Of a stretch of DNA of 11,214 nt, positions 1-6,561 are shown piece by piece. Under the pieces are notes generated by a model that was not told where the DNA came from, made no database searches, and was given only the letters and a program-made list of their open reading frames with translations. The stretch lies in contig CALPSU020000048.1 of the NCBI GenBank assembly GCA_943326315.2, forward strand, positions 1-11,214, in the 5' to 3' direction. Position 1 is the stretch's first letter. Every line of letters begins with the position of its first letter. The position numbers and the translations under genes are program-made. This DNA is from Chryseobacterium gleum (lineage in GTDB: Bacteria > Bacteroidota > Bacteroidia > Flavobacteriales_D > Crocinitomicaceae).

Positions 1-1
1 C

Positions 2-133
2 GGAGCAGGTTTAGGATTTATAGATGTGGCTCGTAAAACTGAAAATAAATTAGATTTCGGATTTTATGACATTGATTCAGCTAATTATAAATATTTTACA
101 TTAAAAACTCAAATTAATAAAATATTAGCTTAA
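2..133 (+). CDS. SiaB-type protein kinase, C-terminal fragment
   Basis: The reading frame is already open at the window edge and ends with TAA at 131-133, giving the last 43 residues of a protein that starts outside the window. The fragment begins GAGLGFIDVARKT, which resembles the glycine-rich G2 box of GHKL-fold ATPases, and then has a short beta-rich tail (KLDFGFYDID). This matches the C-terminus of SiaB-family kinases (DUF6272). In Pseudomonas, SiaB phosphorylates SiaC on a threonine. The SiaC-type gene 67 bases downstream supports the call strongly, because the two families are usually encoded together. The fragment is short, so it could instead be another GHKL anti-sigma-factor-like kinase. 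The family is inferred from the G2 box plus the neighbour. Confidence 0.72.
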   Translation, partial: GAGLGFIDVARKTENKLDFGFYDIDSANYKYFTLKTQINKILA

Positions 134-200
134 TTGATTAACATCTTACTCACCGAATTAAAATAAAAAATAGATTAACATTAAAATAAAAAGAAACAAA

Positions 201-581
201 ATGGAACACTTAATAATTGTAAAGACAGACGATACTCCAGAAATCGATTTCAATCCGGGTTCAAAAGAAATGAAAATTAGCGGTAGATCATTACCAGAAG
301 ATGTAACGACATTTTATGCCCCAGTTTTAAGTTGGTTAGATGAATTAGAAGAAACTCCAAGCGGGGAATTTAAATTCATTGTAAATCTTGAGTATTTCAA
401 TACGGCTTCTTCAAAATTAATTTTAGATATATTAATGCGATTAGAAGATATTCACACAGATGAAAGTAGTAATTCAATAGAAATTATTTGGAACTACGAT
501 AAACGTGATACGGATATGGAAGAAGCAGCTGAAGAGTATTCAGAATTAGTTGAAGTTCCCTTTTCTATTGTAGGAATTTGA
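201..581 (+). CDS. SiaC-family regulatory phosphoprotein (DUF1987)
   Basis: A 126-residue single-domain cytoplasmic protein with an anti-sigma-factor-antagonist-like (STAS-like) fold. Visible family motifs are TDDTPEIDF (9-17), ISGRSLPED (26-34) with FYAPVLSWL (38-46), and LEYFNTASSKLILDIL (63-78). Thr68 in YFNTASSK sits at the same residue number as the phosphorylated Thr68 of Pseudomonas SiaC, so the switch residue is intact. In Pseudomonas, unphosphorylated SiaC activates the diguanylate cyclase SiaD, SiaB phosphorylates it and the PP2C phosphatase SiaA reverses this. No GGDEF gene is visible here, so the output partner is unknown. The preceding SiaB-type fragment is its likely kinase. The start lies in an A-rich leader (aaaaagaaacaaa) and leaves the domain complete. 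Family assignment is firm; the downstream role is inferred. Confidence 0.92.
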   Translation: MEHLIIVKTDDTPEIDFNPGSKEMKISGRSLPEDVTTFYAPVLSWLDELEETPSGEFKFIVNLEYFNTASSKLILDILMRLEDIHTDESSNSIEIIWNYDKRDTDMEEAAEEYSELVEVPFSIVGI

Positions 582-596
582 TTTTTTTATATTTTG
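568..596 (+). promoter_or_regulatory. Possible Bacteroidota promoter before the ABC transporter
   Basis: TATATTTTG at 588-596 is one inserted T away from the Bacteroidota -7 consensus TAnnTTTG. TTG at 568-570, inside the end of the SiaC-type gene, lies 17 bases upstream as a possible -33 element. It would give a leader of about 85 bases for the transporter gene. The match is imperfect and the region is T-rich, so this is a weak candidate only. Confidence 0.22.
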
Positions 597-610
597 TAAA
601 GGTCTCCCTG

Positions 611-676
611 TCTAGTAGTTTAGATTAATATAAACACGATTCATAAGTCTATTGTCTTACATCTAATAGTCTAAAT
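611..676. repeat. Imperfect 15-bp direct repeat upstream of the transporter
   Basis: TCTAGTAGTTTAGAT (611-625) and TCTAATAGTCTAAAT (662-676) match at 12 of 15 positions. Their starts are 51 bases apart, about five helical turns. The short word GTCTA also occurs at 610-614, 647-651 and 669-673. The repeats fill most of the 107-base gap before the transporter start and could be a pair of operator half-sites. In such A+T-rich DNA chance similarity cannot be excluded. Confidence 0.35.
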
Positions 677-688
677 ATCTAAAAAAAT

Positions 689-3600
689 ATGAGTGAGGAA
701 ATATTAAAGGCGCTTATGCAACTATTTGCCATTATCTATAAACAAGATAATGGTGATGAGGATGTGCAGAATAACTATGTTAAGGAATTTCTTCTTTCTC
801 AAATTTCACTAGAAAGATTTGATATTTATTATAATCAATATACGGATTATATAAATGCTGAATCTTCAGAAACTGGAGAAGTTAAAAGAACATCCGTAAA
901 AGATTCTGTTCGTACACTAGCAATTTGTAAGCGTATAAATAAAACTCTTTCTCAAAAACAAAAATCAATTGTACTTGTTCGTATTACTGAATTTATTCAT
1001 ATTACCGAAACGATATCGCCTTTAAGATTAGAACTTTTAGCTACTATAAGTGATGTTTTTAAGATTGAAAAAATTGAATATGAAAATATTTTAAATTTTT
1101 CGGCTGCGACTAGATTAGAAGATGTAATTGGAAATGAATATTTTCAAGTTTATTTAGATAAAGATTTTTATAATTTAACGGATGTAAATGTTTACAATAA
1201 AGATGGTCTAAATGCTGTTTTTTTCTTTTGTTTAATAGAATCGGCTGGAATTGTTTTATTTAGATTTTTTGGTGATATTAATGTAAATCTGAATGGTTTA
1301 CAAATCAAACAAAATAAAACCTATGTTGTAAACGATGGTTCTACAATTCGAACTCCTAAATCATCCATTTTTTATAGTGAGGTTTTAACGAATATCAGAA
1401 AAAAAGGAACTAGTGAGAATATTTTATTTGATGCTACAATTCCTCAATATAAATTCCCCAATGGTAAAGTTGCTTTAGAAGGAATTAAAATTGTAGAAGA
1501 ATCTGGAACTTTAGTAGGAATAATGGGAGGTTCAGGCGCTGGTAAAACTACTTTACTAAATGTATTGTCTGGAATAGAACCTACGGATCAAGCAACTATC
1601 TTATTAAATGGATACGATATTAAAACGATTGAATGCAAGGCAAACGTTGGATTTATTCCTCAAGATGATTTATTAATGGAGGAACTTACCGTTTTTCAAA
1701 ATTTATATTATAACGGTAAATTAATTAATGATACTTGGAGTGAAGCAGAATTAAATGAAAGAATAGAAAAAGTATTAAAGGAATTAGGACTTTATGAAAT
1801 AAAAGATATTGCAGTTGGAAATCCATTGAACAAAAAGATTTCTGGAGGGCAACGAAAAAGATTAAATATTGCTTTAGAATTAATAAGAGAGCCATTAGTT
1901 CTTTTTGTAGATGAACCAACTTCTGGACTTTCATCTAAAGATTCTGAGAATGTAATGTCCCTTTTAAAACAATTGACTCAAACAGGCAAAATTATATTTG
2001 TAGTAATTCATCAGCCTGCAAGTGAAATTTATAAAATGTTTGACAAATTATTTATTTTGGATGTTGGAGGTTTACCGGTTTATTACGGTAATCCTATTGA
2101 AGCAGTTATTTACTTTAAAACAATAACAAACCAAATAAACCATGAAATTGGGGAATGCGGAACGTGTGGTAATGTTACACCGGAACAAATTTTCGACACC
2201 TTAGAAGACAAAGAGATTGATGATTTCGGTAACTATACATCTCAAAGAAAAATTAAACCTGATATATGGAATAAGTATTTTAAAGAGAAATTTATTCCGA
2301 AAGAAGTCATTAAAGATAAAGAATACGATAAATTAGAAGTTATTAACCCTCCTAATTTACTTAAACAGTTTATTGTATTTTTCAAAAGAGATATTCTTTC
2401 CCGTTTTAACGATAAACAATATGTTTTAATTGCTTTGTTGGAAGCTCCAGTTTTAGCTTCATTATTAAGTTTTATTGTTAAAAGTTCAAATAATACAGAT
2501 AATGAGTACACTTTCAGCATGAATGAAAATGTACCCGCATATATTTTTATGTTGATAATTGTCGCTCTTTTTGTTGGGTTAACGATTAGTGCAGAAGAAA
2601 TATTTAAAGATCAAAAAATTCTTAAACGTGAAAAATTCTTGAGATTATCTCGCTTAAGTTATTTAAAGTCGAAAGCAGTTTATTTAATTTTATTGTCAGT
2701 AGTTCAGTCATTTTTACTGTGTGCAGTTGGTAATCTGATAATTGAATTATATGATAATTTCTTATATTATTGGATATTAATTTTCTCAGTATTCGTATTT
2801 GGTAATCTACTTGGATTATTATTATCCTCAAGTTTTAAAACTATTGTAACTATATATATTATAATACCATTGATAGTCATTCCTCAAATGATATTGGGAG
2901 GAGCTATGTTTAAATTTGAAAATTTAAATAAATCAATCGGAGGCGGAAATCATATTCCAGTTGTTTCTAATTTTATGGTTTCTAAATGGGCATATGAAGG
3001 TATAATGGTTGCTCAGTTTTCTCAAAATAAATATGAGAGTGAAGTATATGAATTTGAACAATTATTGAGTGATTATAATTATAGAACATCTTATTTATAT
3101 CCTTATTTAACAGATTTACTGAATGATCAATTAACAGTAAAAGTTACTGAAAAAAATAATTGCTCAGATACGGTATATAATACTTTGAAATTTGAAGCTT
3201 CCAAGCCTATTGCTAAAAATATGTTGACATATGATTTATCAAATCATACTATTGGACAAGCTTTAGAATTCATTGAAGATTTAACAAATTTATATCAAGA
3301 TAAACAGAATCAATTATCTAGATTAAAGGATGAAAAAGTTATTTCGTTGAATAAAACACTAGGGGGAAATTCATTGATGGATATAAAACGCGGATATCAA
3401 AACGATGCTGTTTCAGATATTGTGCAAAATTCAAATACTAAAAAACGCTATTTTGTGGAAAACTCCATGGTATATCAGAATTATGACCATGTTTTTCTAA
3501 GAGATCATTTAAATCCTGAATATAAACTAGATGGATCTTTTATGTATTCTCCAGTAAAATCAATTTTTGGTAACCTTATTCCAACTTTTTGGTACAACGT

Positions 3601-3703
3601 ATTTATGATTTGGCTTTTTAATATTATTTTATTTATTGCGGTTTATTTTGATGCTTTAAAAAGATTAATGTCCATACAATTATTTAATAAAAAATTAGTT
3701 TAA
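689..3703 (+). CDS. TerB/FHA-like/ABCG-type ABC transporter, ATPase fused to permease
   Basis: A 1004-residue protein that joins regulatory, ATPase and membrane parts. Residues 1-135 form an all-helical TerB-like domain. Residues about 140-245 are beta-rich, with NG (202-203) and DGSTIR (216-221) resembling the last strands of an FHA domain. The ATPase has Walker A GGSGAGKT (280-287), Q-loop Gln325, signature SGGQRKR (385-391), Walker B LVLFVDEP (403-410) with catalytic Glu409, and H-loop His441, so it looks active. A short ECGTCGNV insert (Cys490, Cys493) follows. The ABC-2/ABCG-type permease has six predicted helices (about 579-597, 616-635, 663-685, 692-713, 718-738, 970-988) and a roughly 230-residue extracytoplasmic loop (740-967) containing MVSKWAYEG and a short coiled-coil-like stretch. 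It is a half-transporter and probably dimerises in the inner membrane. The substrate is unknown. The SiaB/SiaC pair upstream and two exported proteins downstream suggest a regulated envelope function. Confidence 0.88.
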   Translation: MSEEILKALMQLFAIIYKQDNGDEDVQNNYVKEFLLSQISLERFDIYYNQYTDYINAESSETGEVKRTSVKDSVRTLAICKRINKTLSQKQKSIVLVRITEFIHITETISPLRLELLATISDVFKIEKIEYENILNFSAATRLEDVIGNEYFQVYLDKDFYNLTDVNVYNKDGLNAVFFFCLIESAGIVLFRFFGDINVNLNGLQIKQNKTYVVNDGSTIRTPKSSIFYSEVLTNIRKKGTSENILFDATIPQYKFPNGKVALEGIKIVEESGTLVGIMGGSGAGKTTLLNVLSGIEPTDQATILLNGYDIKTIECKANVGFIPQDDLLMEELTVFQNLYYNGKLINDTWSEAELNERIEKVLKELGLYEIKDIAVGNPLNKKISGGQRKRLNIALELIREPLVLFVDEPTSGLSSKDSENVMSLLKQLTQTGKIIFVVIHQPASEIYKMFDKLFILDVGGLPVYYGNPIEAVIYFKTITNQINHEIGECGTCGNVTPEQIFDTLEDKEIDDFGNYTSQRKIKPDIWNKYFKEKFIPKEVIKDKEYDKLEVINPPNLLKQFIVFFKRDILSRFNDKQYVLIALLEAPVLASLLSFIVKSSNNTDNEYTFSMNENVPAYIFMLIIVALFVGLTISAEEIFKDQKILKREKFLRLSRLSYLKSKAVYLILLSVVQSFLLCAVGNLIIELYDNFLYYWILIFSVFVFGNLLGLLLSSSFKTIVTIYIIIPLIVIPQMILGGAMFKFENLNKSIGGGNHIPVVSNFMVSKWAYEGIMVAQFSQNKYESEVYEFEQLLSDYNYRTSYLYPYLTDLLNDQLTVKVTEKNNCSDTVYNTLKFEASKPIAKNMLTYDLSNHTIGQALEFIEDLTNLYQDKQNQLSRLKDEKVISLNKTLGGNSLMDIKRGYQNDAVSDIVQNSNTKKRYFVENSMVYQNYDHVFLRDHLNPEYKLDGSFMYSPVKSIFGNLIPTFWYNVFMIWLFNIILFIAVYFDALKRLMSIQLFNKKLV

Positions 3704-3726
3704 AATTTAGTTAGAACGAATAAAAA

Positions 3727-4638
3727 ATGAATATGAGAAAAATAGCAATAACAACTTTTTTTGCAGGATTATTATTAATTACATTGGCTCTATTCGGATG
3801 TTCTGCAAAAGCAGAAAATTCGATTGAAGATGAAATGAATAAAAAGGAAGAATCAAAAGTGAAAGTAAGTAAAGAAGAGATTGATCAATTAATTCAGTCA
3901 TTCCCTTCGCCGATTGAAACTTCAATAATTATTAAGAACGCAGGAAATGAATTTAGTAGTGAGTTGTTAATTCCTACAAAAAAACTAGATCGTTTTGTTT
4001 CTAGTTACGATAAAGCAATTGCAATGGGAGCTTTTGGCGGCGACATGGGGTATATAAATATTTATGGAAAATCATTTGTAGCAATAGATTATTTAGCAGC
4101 AATTAGGTTATTATCAGTTGATTTAGAAATTGATCGATTTTTCGATTTTGAAGACATGATTAAAATGGCTAAAAGTTCAGATAATATTGATTCTCTTCAA
4201 AGAATGTCAACTGAAAGTTTCAATAACATGGAAAAATATCTTCGTGAAAAAGGAAGAAATGAATTAAGTGTATTAATTGTTTTTGGGACCTGGTTAGAGG
4301 GCGCATACATTGTTTCAGATATAGCTAAGGGGAATATGTCTGAAGAGATGAAAAACCGAGTAGCAGAACAAAAGGAGAGTGTTAATAAAATAAATGAAAT
4401 ATTAGTTTCAGCATCTGGAGATAAATATTTTGCAAATTTATTAAGACAATTAAAACCTTTAGTTGAAATGTATGAAAAAATTAAAATTGAAACAATTATG
4501 AGAGAGCCAGAAATGAAAGAAGTGGATGGCCAACTTGTCTTTATTGATAATAGTGAAACAAAAATTATTACTCCCAAGGGGATAGTTGAATCAATAATAA
4601 CTGAGACTGTTAAATTAAGAAACGAACTTTTAAAATAA
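3727..4638 (+). CDS. Conserved lipoprotein of unknown function next to the ABC transporter
   Basis: A 303-residue exported protein. The N-terminus has basic residues (MRK), a hydrophobic core and a lipobox LFGC ending at Cys25, so it should be lipidated by Lgt and cut by signal peptidase II. A charged linker (about 30-55, rich in Glu/Lys) leads to a mostly helical body. Distinctive segments are FPSPIETSIIIK (59-70), GAFGGDMGYINIYG (101-114), DRFFDFEDM (near 140) and VLIVFGTWLEGAYI (182-195). I have seen this combination in other Bacteroidota lipoproteins, but no function is established that I know of. The gene starts 23 bases after the transporter and ends 6 bases before the next gene, so co-transcription is likely. 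Met3 (3733) is an equally usable start. A role as an extracytoplasmic partner of the transporter's large loop is inference from position. Confidence 0.75.
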   Translation: MNMRKIAITTFFAGLLLITLALFGCSAKAENSIEDEMNKKEESKVKVSKEEIDQLIQSFPSPIETSIIIKNAGNEFSSELLIPTKKLDRFVSSYDKAIAMGAFGGDMGYINIYGKSFVAIDYLAAIRLLSVDLEIDRFFDFEDMIKMAKSSDNIDSLQRMSTESFNNMEKYLREKGRNELSVLIVFGTWLEGAYIVSDIAKGNMSEEMKNRVAEQKESVNKINEILVSASGDKYFANLLRQLKPLVEMYEKIKIETIMREPEMKEVDGQLVFIDNSETKIITPKGIVESIITETVKLRNELLK

Positions 4639-4644
4639 CTTGTT

Positions 4645-5103
4645 ATGAATACAAAAGTTTTTTTTGCATTAGTATTCCTATTATTAGGAGGGTTAGTTTC
4701 ATTTGTATCTAGTCCTACCGGTGGTTCTAAATGTACTGGTGATGAGGAATATAATGTCGGAATAGGGGCTTTAGGAGCATATTCTTTAATTAAAGATTAT
4801 AGGATTAATTTAAAAAGTGGAGACCCTGTTCCAAATGAAAATTATATGATTTCCCTTAAAGCGGGATTAAAATATCGTTTTTTACCAATACAAAATCCAG
4901 ATAATAAGAAAAAAATGATCATGTCAATATACATGAATCAACAAAAAGGAATGATGTTGGCAACTTCATTTAATAAAGCTACAGGTAAACATTATCCAAC
5001 GATAGATTTTGCTTGTAGAACTACTGGTTCTTTTTACGTTTTCTTTGAAATTGAAGAAGGCGAAAAGGGGTGTGGTGTAGGAATGTTTGCCGTAGCAAAT
5101 TAA
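4645..5103 (+). CDS. Small secreted protein with three cysteines, unknown function
   Basis: A 152-residue protein with a signal peptide: MNTK, a hydrophobic core FFALVFLLLGGLVSFV (6-21), then SSPTGG as the likely cleavage region. The mature part looks like one beta-sandwich. It contains LIKDYRINLKSGDPVP (48-63), SLKAGLKYRFLPI (70-82), a strand with MIMSIYMNQQ (91-100), and a C-terminal block IDFACRTTGSFYVFF (120-134) followed by EGEKGCGVGMF (138-148). Cysteines are at 30, 124 and 143; the last two could form a disulfide. The pattern FxCxxTGxYxxFF...GCGVG recurs in short Bacteroidota secreted proteins, though I cannot name a characterised member. It starts 6 bases after the lipoprotein stop and is the last gene before a strong terminator, so it looks like the final gene of the transporter operon. 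Confidence 0.7.
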   Translation: MNTKVFFALVFLLLGGLVSFVSSPTGGSKCTGDEEYNVGIGALGAYSLIKDYRINLKSGDPVPNENYMISLKAGLKYRFLPIQNPDNKKKMIMSIYMNQQKGMMLATSFNKATGKHYPTIDFACRTTGSFYVFFEIEEGEKGCGVGMFAVAN

Positions 5104-5105
5104 AT

Positions 5106-5161
5106 TTATTGAATATATTTTAGTTACAAGGCATGACCTATAACTAAAATATATTCAATAA
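5106..5161. terminator. Bidirectional terminator hairpin between convergent genes
   Basis: Bases 5106-5126 and 5141-5161 form a perfect 21-bp inverted repeat. The 14-base spacer itself holds a small AGG/CCT stem with loop CATGA. The hairpin starts 3 bases after the stop codon of the secreted-protein gene. The right arm overlaps the last five codons and stop of folP (TAG on the - strand at 5144-5146). The stem is A+T-rich with TTTT next to the loop. A symmetrical stem between two converging genes fits a shared two-way terminator. No long T-run follows on the + strand, only broken T-rich tracts. Confidence 0.85.
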
Positions 5162-6007
5162 TTCAATCACTTCTTTTGCTTCTTTCACATCGTGAACTCT
5201 TAGAATTGAAGCTCCTTTAGAAATTGCAATAGTATTTAAAATAGTTGTTCCATTTAATGAACTTGAAGCATCACTATTTAACTTATTATAAATCATTGAT
5301 TTTCTAGAAATACCTACTAATATCGGTTTTCCTAACATTTTAAAATCTTCTATTTTATTTAAAATTTCATAATTTTGTTCCAGAGTTTTTCCAAATCCGA
5401 ATCCAGGGTCTAAAATAACATCATTAATTCCGTGTTCTTTTAAAACCTTTAACTTTTCAGAAAAAAAGGAAATTATTGAATTGAAAATATTTTCATAATA
5501 CGTGTTTTTTTGCATTGTTGATGGTTCTCCCTTCATATGCATCAATATATAAGGGCATTTATAATGTGAAATTACAGATAAGAGTTCATGGTCAAGATTC
5601 CACGCACTGATATCGTTTATTATATCAATACCATTTTCTAAACCAATTTTAGCTACTTCAGATCTAAATGTATCTAATGATATTGGAATATCTGAAAATT
5701 CATTTTTAATACATTGAATTACCGGTAAAACCCGAGATATTTCTTCTTGTATAGATATTTCTATTGCACCAGGGCGAGTTGAATAACCACCAACATCAAT
5801 AATGTCAACCCCTTCAGAAATAAATTTTTCAACTTGATTCAAAATGGATGGCTTTGTATTAAATCTACTTTCAGAATAAAATGAATCCGGCGTACAATTT
5901 AATATTCCCATCACTTTCGGTTTCGAAAGATCAAATAATTTATCCTTCAATCGAAGGTGTTTATTTGCGGGAAAATTTGTATCTTCAACCCTTAAATAAT
6001 TGTCCAT
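5144..6007 (-). CDS. folP: Dihydropteroate synthase
   Basis: A cytosolic TIM-barrel enzyme of folate synthesis that condenses 6-hydroxymethyl-7,8-dihydropterin diphosphate with p-aminobenzoate to give dihydropteroate; it is the sulfonamide target. At 287 residues it is a usual length. Visible motifs are MGILNCTPDSF (33-43), DVGGYSTRPGA (71-81), ISLDTFR (109-115) with Asp112, NDISA (131-135), LMHMKGEP (155-162), LDPGFGFGK (199-207), GISRKS (232-237) with Lys236, and RVHDV (270-274) with Arg270 and His272. These are the pterin, diphosphate and pABA contacts, so the enzyme should be active. The start gives a short extension before the first barrel motif. It is the only - strand gene, converging on the secreted-protein gene and diverging from the DUF1599 gene. 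In many Bacteroidota folP sits beside the diadenylate cyclase gene cdaA; none is present here. Confidence 0.97.
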   Translation of the reverse strand: MDNYLRVEDTNFPANKHLRLKDKLFDLSKPKVMGILNCTPDSFYSESRFNTKPSILNQVEKFISEGVDIIDVGGYSTRPGAIEISIQEEISRVLPVIQCIKNEFSDIPISLDTFRSEVAKIGLENGIDIINDISAWNLDHELLSVISHYKCPYILMHMKGEPSTMQKNTYYENIFNSIISFFSEKLKVLKEHGINDVILDPGFGFGKTLEQNYEILNKIEDFKMLGKPILVGISRKSMIYNKLNSDASSSLNGTTILNTIAISKGASILRVHDVKEAKEVIELLNIF

Positions 6008-6017
6008 ACTAGAATAA

Positions 6018-6551
6018 ATGAGTCATACTTCTTTAGAATATACAAATGTAATCAATGTTTGTCGAGAAATTTTCTCTAAGAAAACAAAAGATTATGGTAC
6101 AGCTTGGCGTATACTTCGTCCAAGTTCACTTACGGATCAAATTTTCATTAAAGCACAACGTATTCGAACTATTCAGGTTACAGGAGAGAATAAGGTTGGT
6201 GAAAGTATTGAAGATGAGTTTGTTGCAATTGTAAATTATTGTATTATGGCAATAATTCAAGTTAGAGAAAGTGATTTAAAAGAATTAGATATTGAAGCAG
6301 ACTTAGCGATTTCTTTGTATGATAAATATTCAAAAGAGGCATTTGATTTAATGTTGAAAAAAAATCATGACTATGGAGAAGCTTGGCGTGATATGAGAGT
6401 TAGCTCTTTAACAGATTTGATTTTAATGAAGATATTGCGTGTCAAACAAATAGAAGATAATAATGGAACAACATTAATAAGTGAAGGAATTGATGCAAAT
6501 TATTTTGATATGCTTAATTACTCCGTTTTTTCATTAATACATTTAAATTAA
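6018..6551 (+). CDS. Tandem DUF1599 (nucleotide modification associated domain 1) protein
   Basis: A 177-residue soluble, mostly helical protein of two copies of the same domain. Copy one has KTKDYGTAWRILRPSSLTDQ (22-41) followed by KAQRIRTIQ and a C-terminal helix EDEFVAIVNYCIMAII (65-80). Copy two has KKNHDYGEAWRDMRVSSLTD (114-133), KILRVKQIE and YFDMLNYSVFSLI. The DYGxAWR motifs are 93 residues apart. The family is DUF1599; proposals linking it to nucleotide chemistry rest on gene context and its helical, acidic character, and I see no proven activity. The start is fixed by the short gap to folP on the other strand. It heads the right-hand operon, 10 bases before the membrane-protein gene. 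The pairing of DUF1599, a BT_3928-type protein and tpiA is one I recognise from other Bacteroidota. Confidence 0.88.
   Translation: MSHTSLEYTNVINVCREIFSKKTKDYGTAWRILRPSSLTDQIFIKAQRIRTIQVTGENKVGESIEDEFVAIVNYCIMAIIQVRESDLKELDIEADLAISLYDKYSKEAFDLMLKKNHDYGEAWRDMRVSSLTDLILMKILRVKQIEDNNGTTLISEGIDANYFDMLNYSVFSLIHLN
6043..6050 (-). promoter_or_regulatory. Candidate -7 promoter element for folP
   Basis: Read on the - strand these bases are TACATTTG, an exact match to the Bacteroidota -7 consensus TAnnTTTG. A start of transcription about 7 bases downstream would leave a leader of roughly 29 bases before the folP ATG. The element lies inside codons 9-11 of the divergent DUF1599 gene, as it must, because only 10 bases separate the two start codons. 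No convincing -33 TTTG is visible at the right spacing, so confidence is limited. Confidence 0.4.
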
Positions 6552-6561
6552 ATTATATAAG

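Noticed and set aside
1725..1934. Open frame on the - strand inside the transporter gene
   Set aside because: It lies opposite the Walker B and signature region of a well-supported ATPase, has low-complexity Leu/Phe composition and no family resemblance. The other antisense frames in the transporter, lipoprotein, tpiA and prmA genes were rejected for the same reason.
5960..5979. TTTATTTG and AAAATTTG as -7 elements for the DUF1599 operon
   Set aside because: Each departs from TAnnTTTG at a key base, and neither has a TTTG at -33 spacing.
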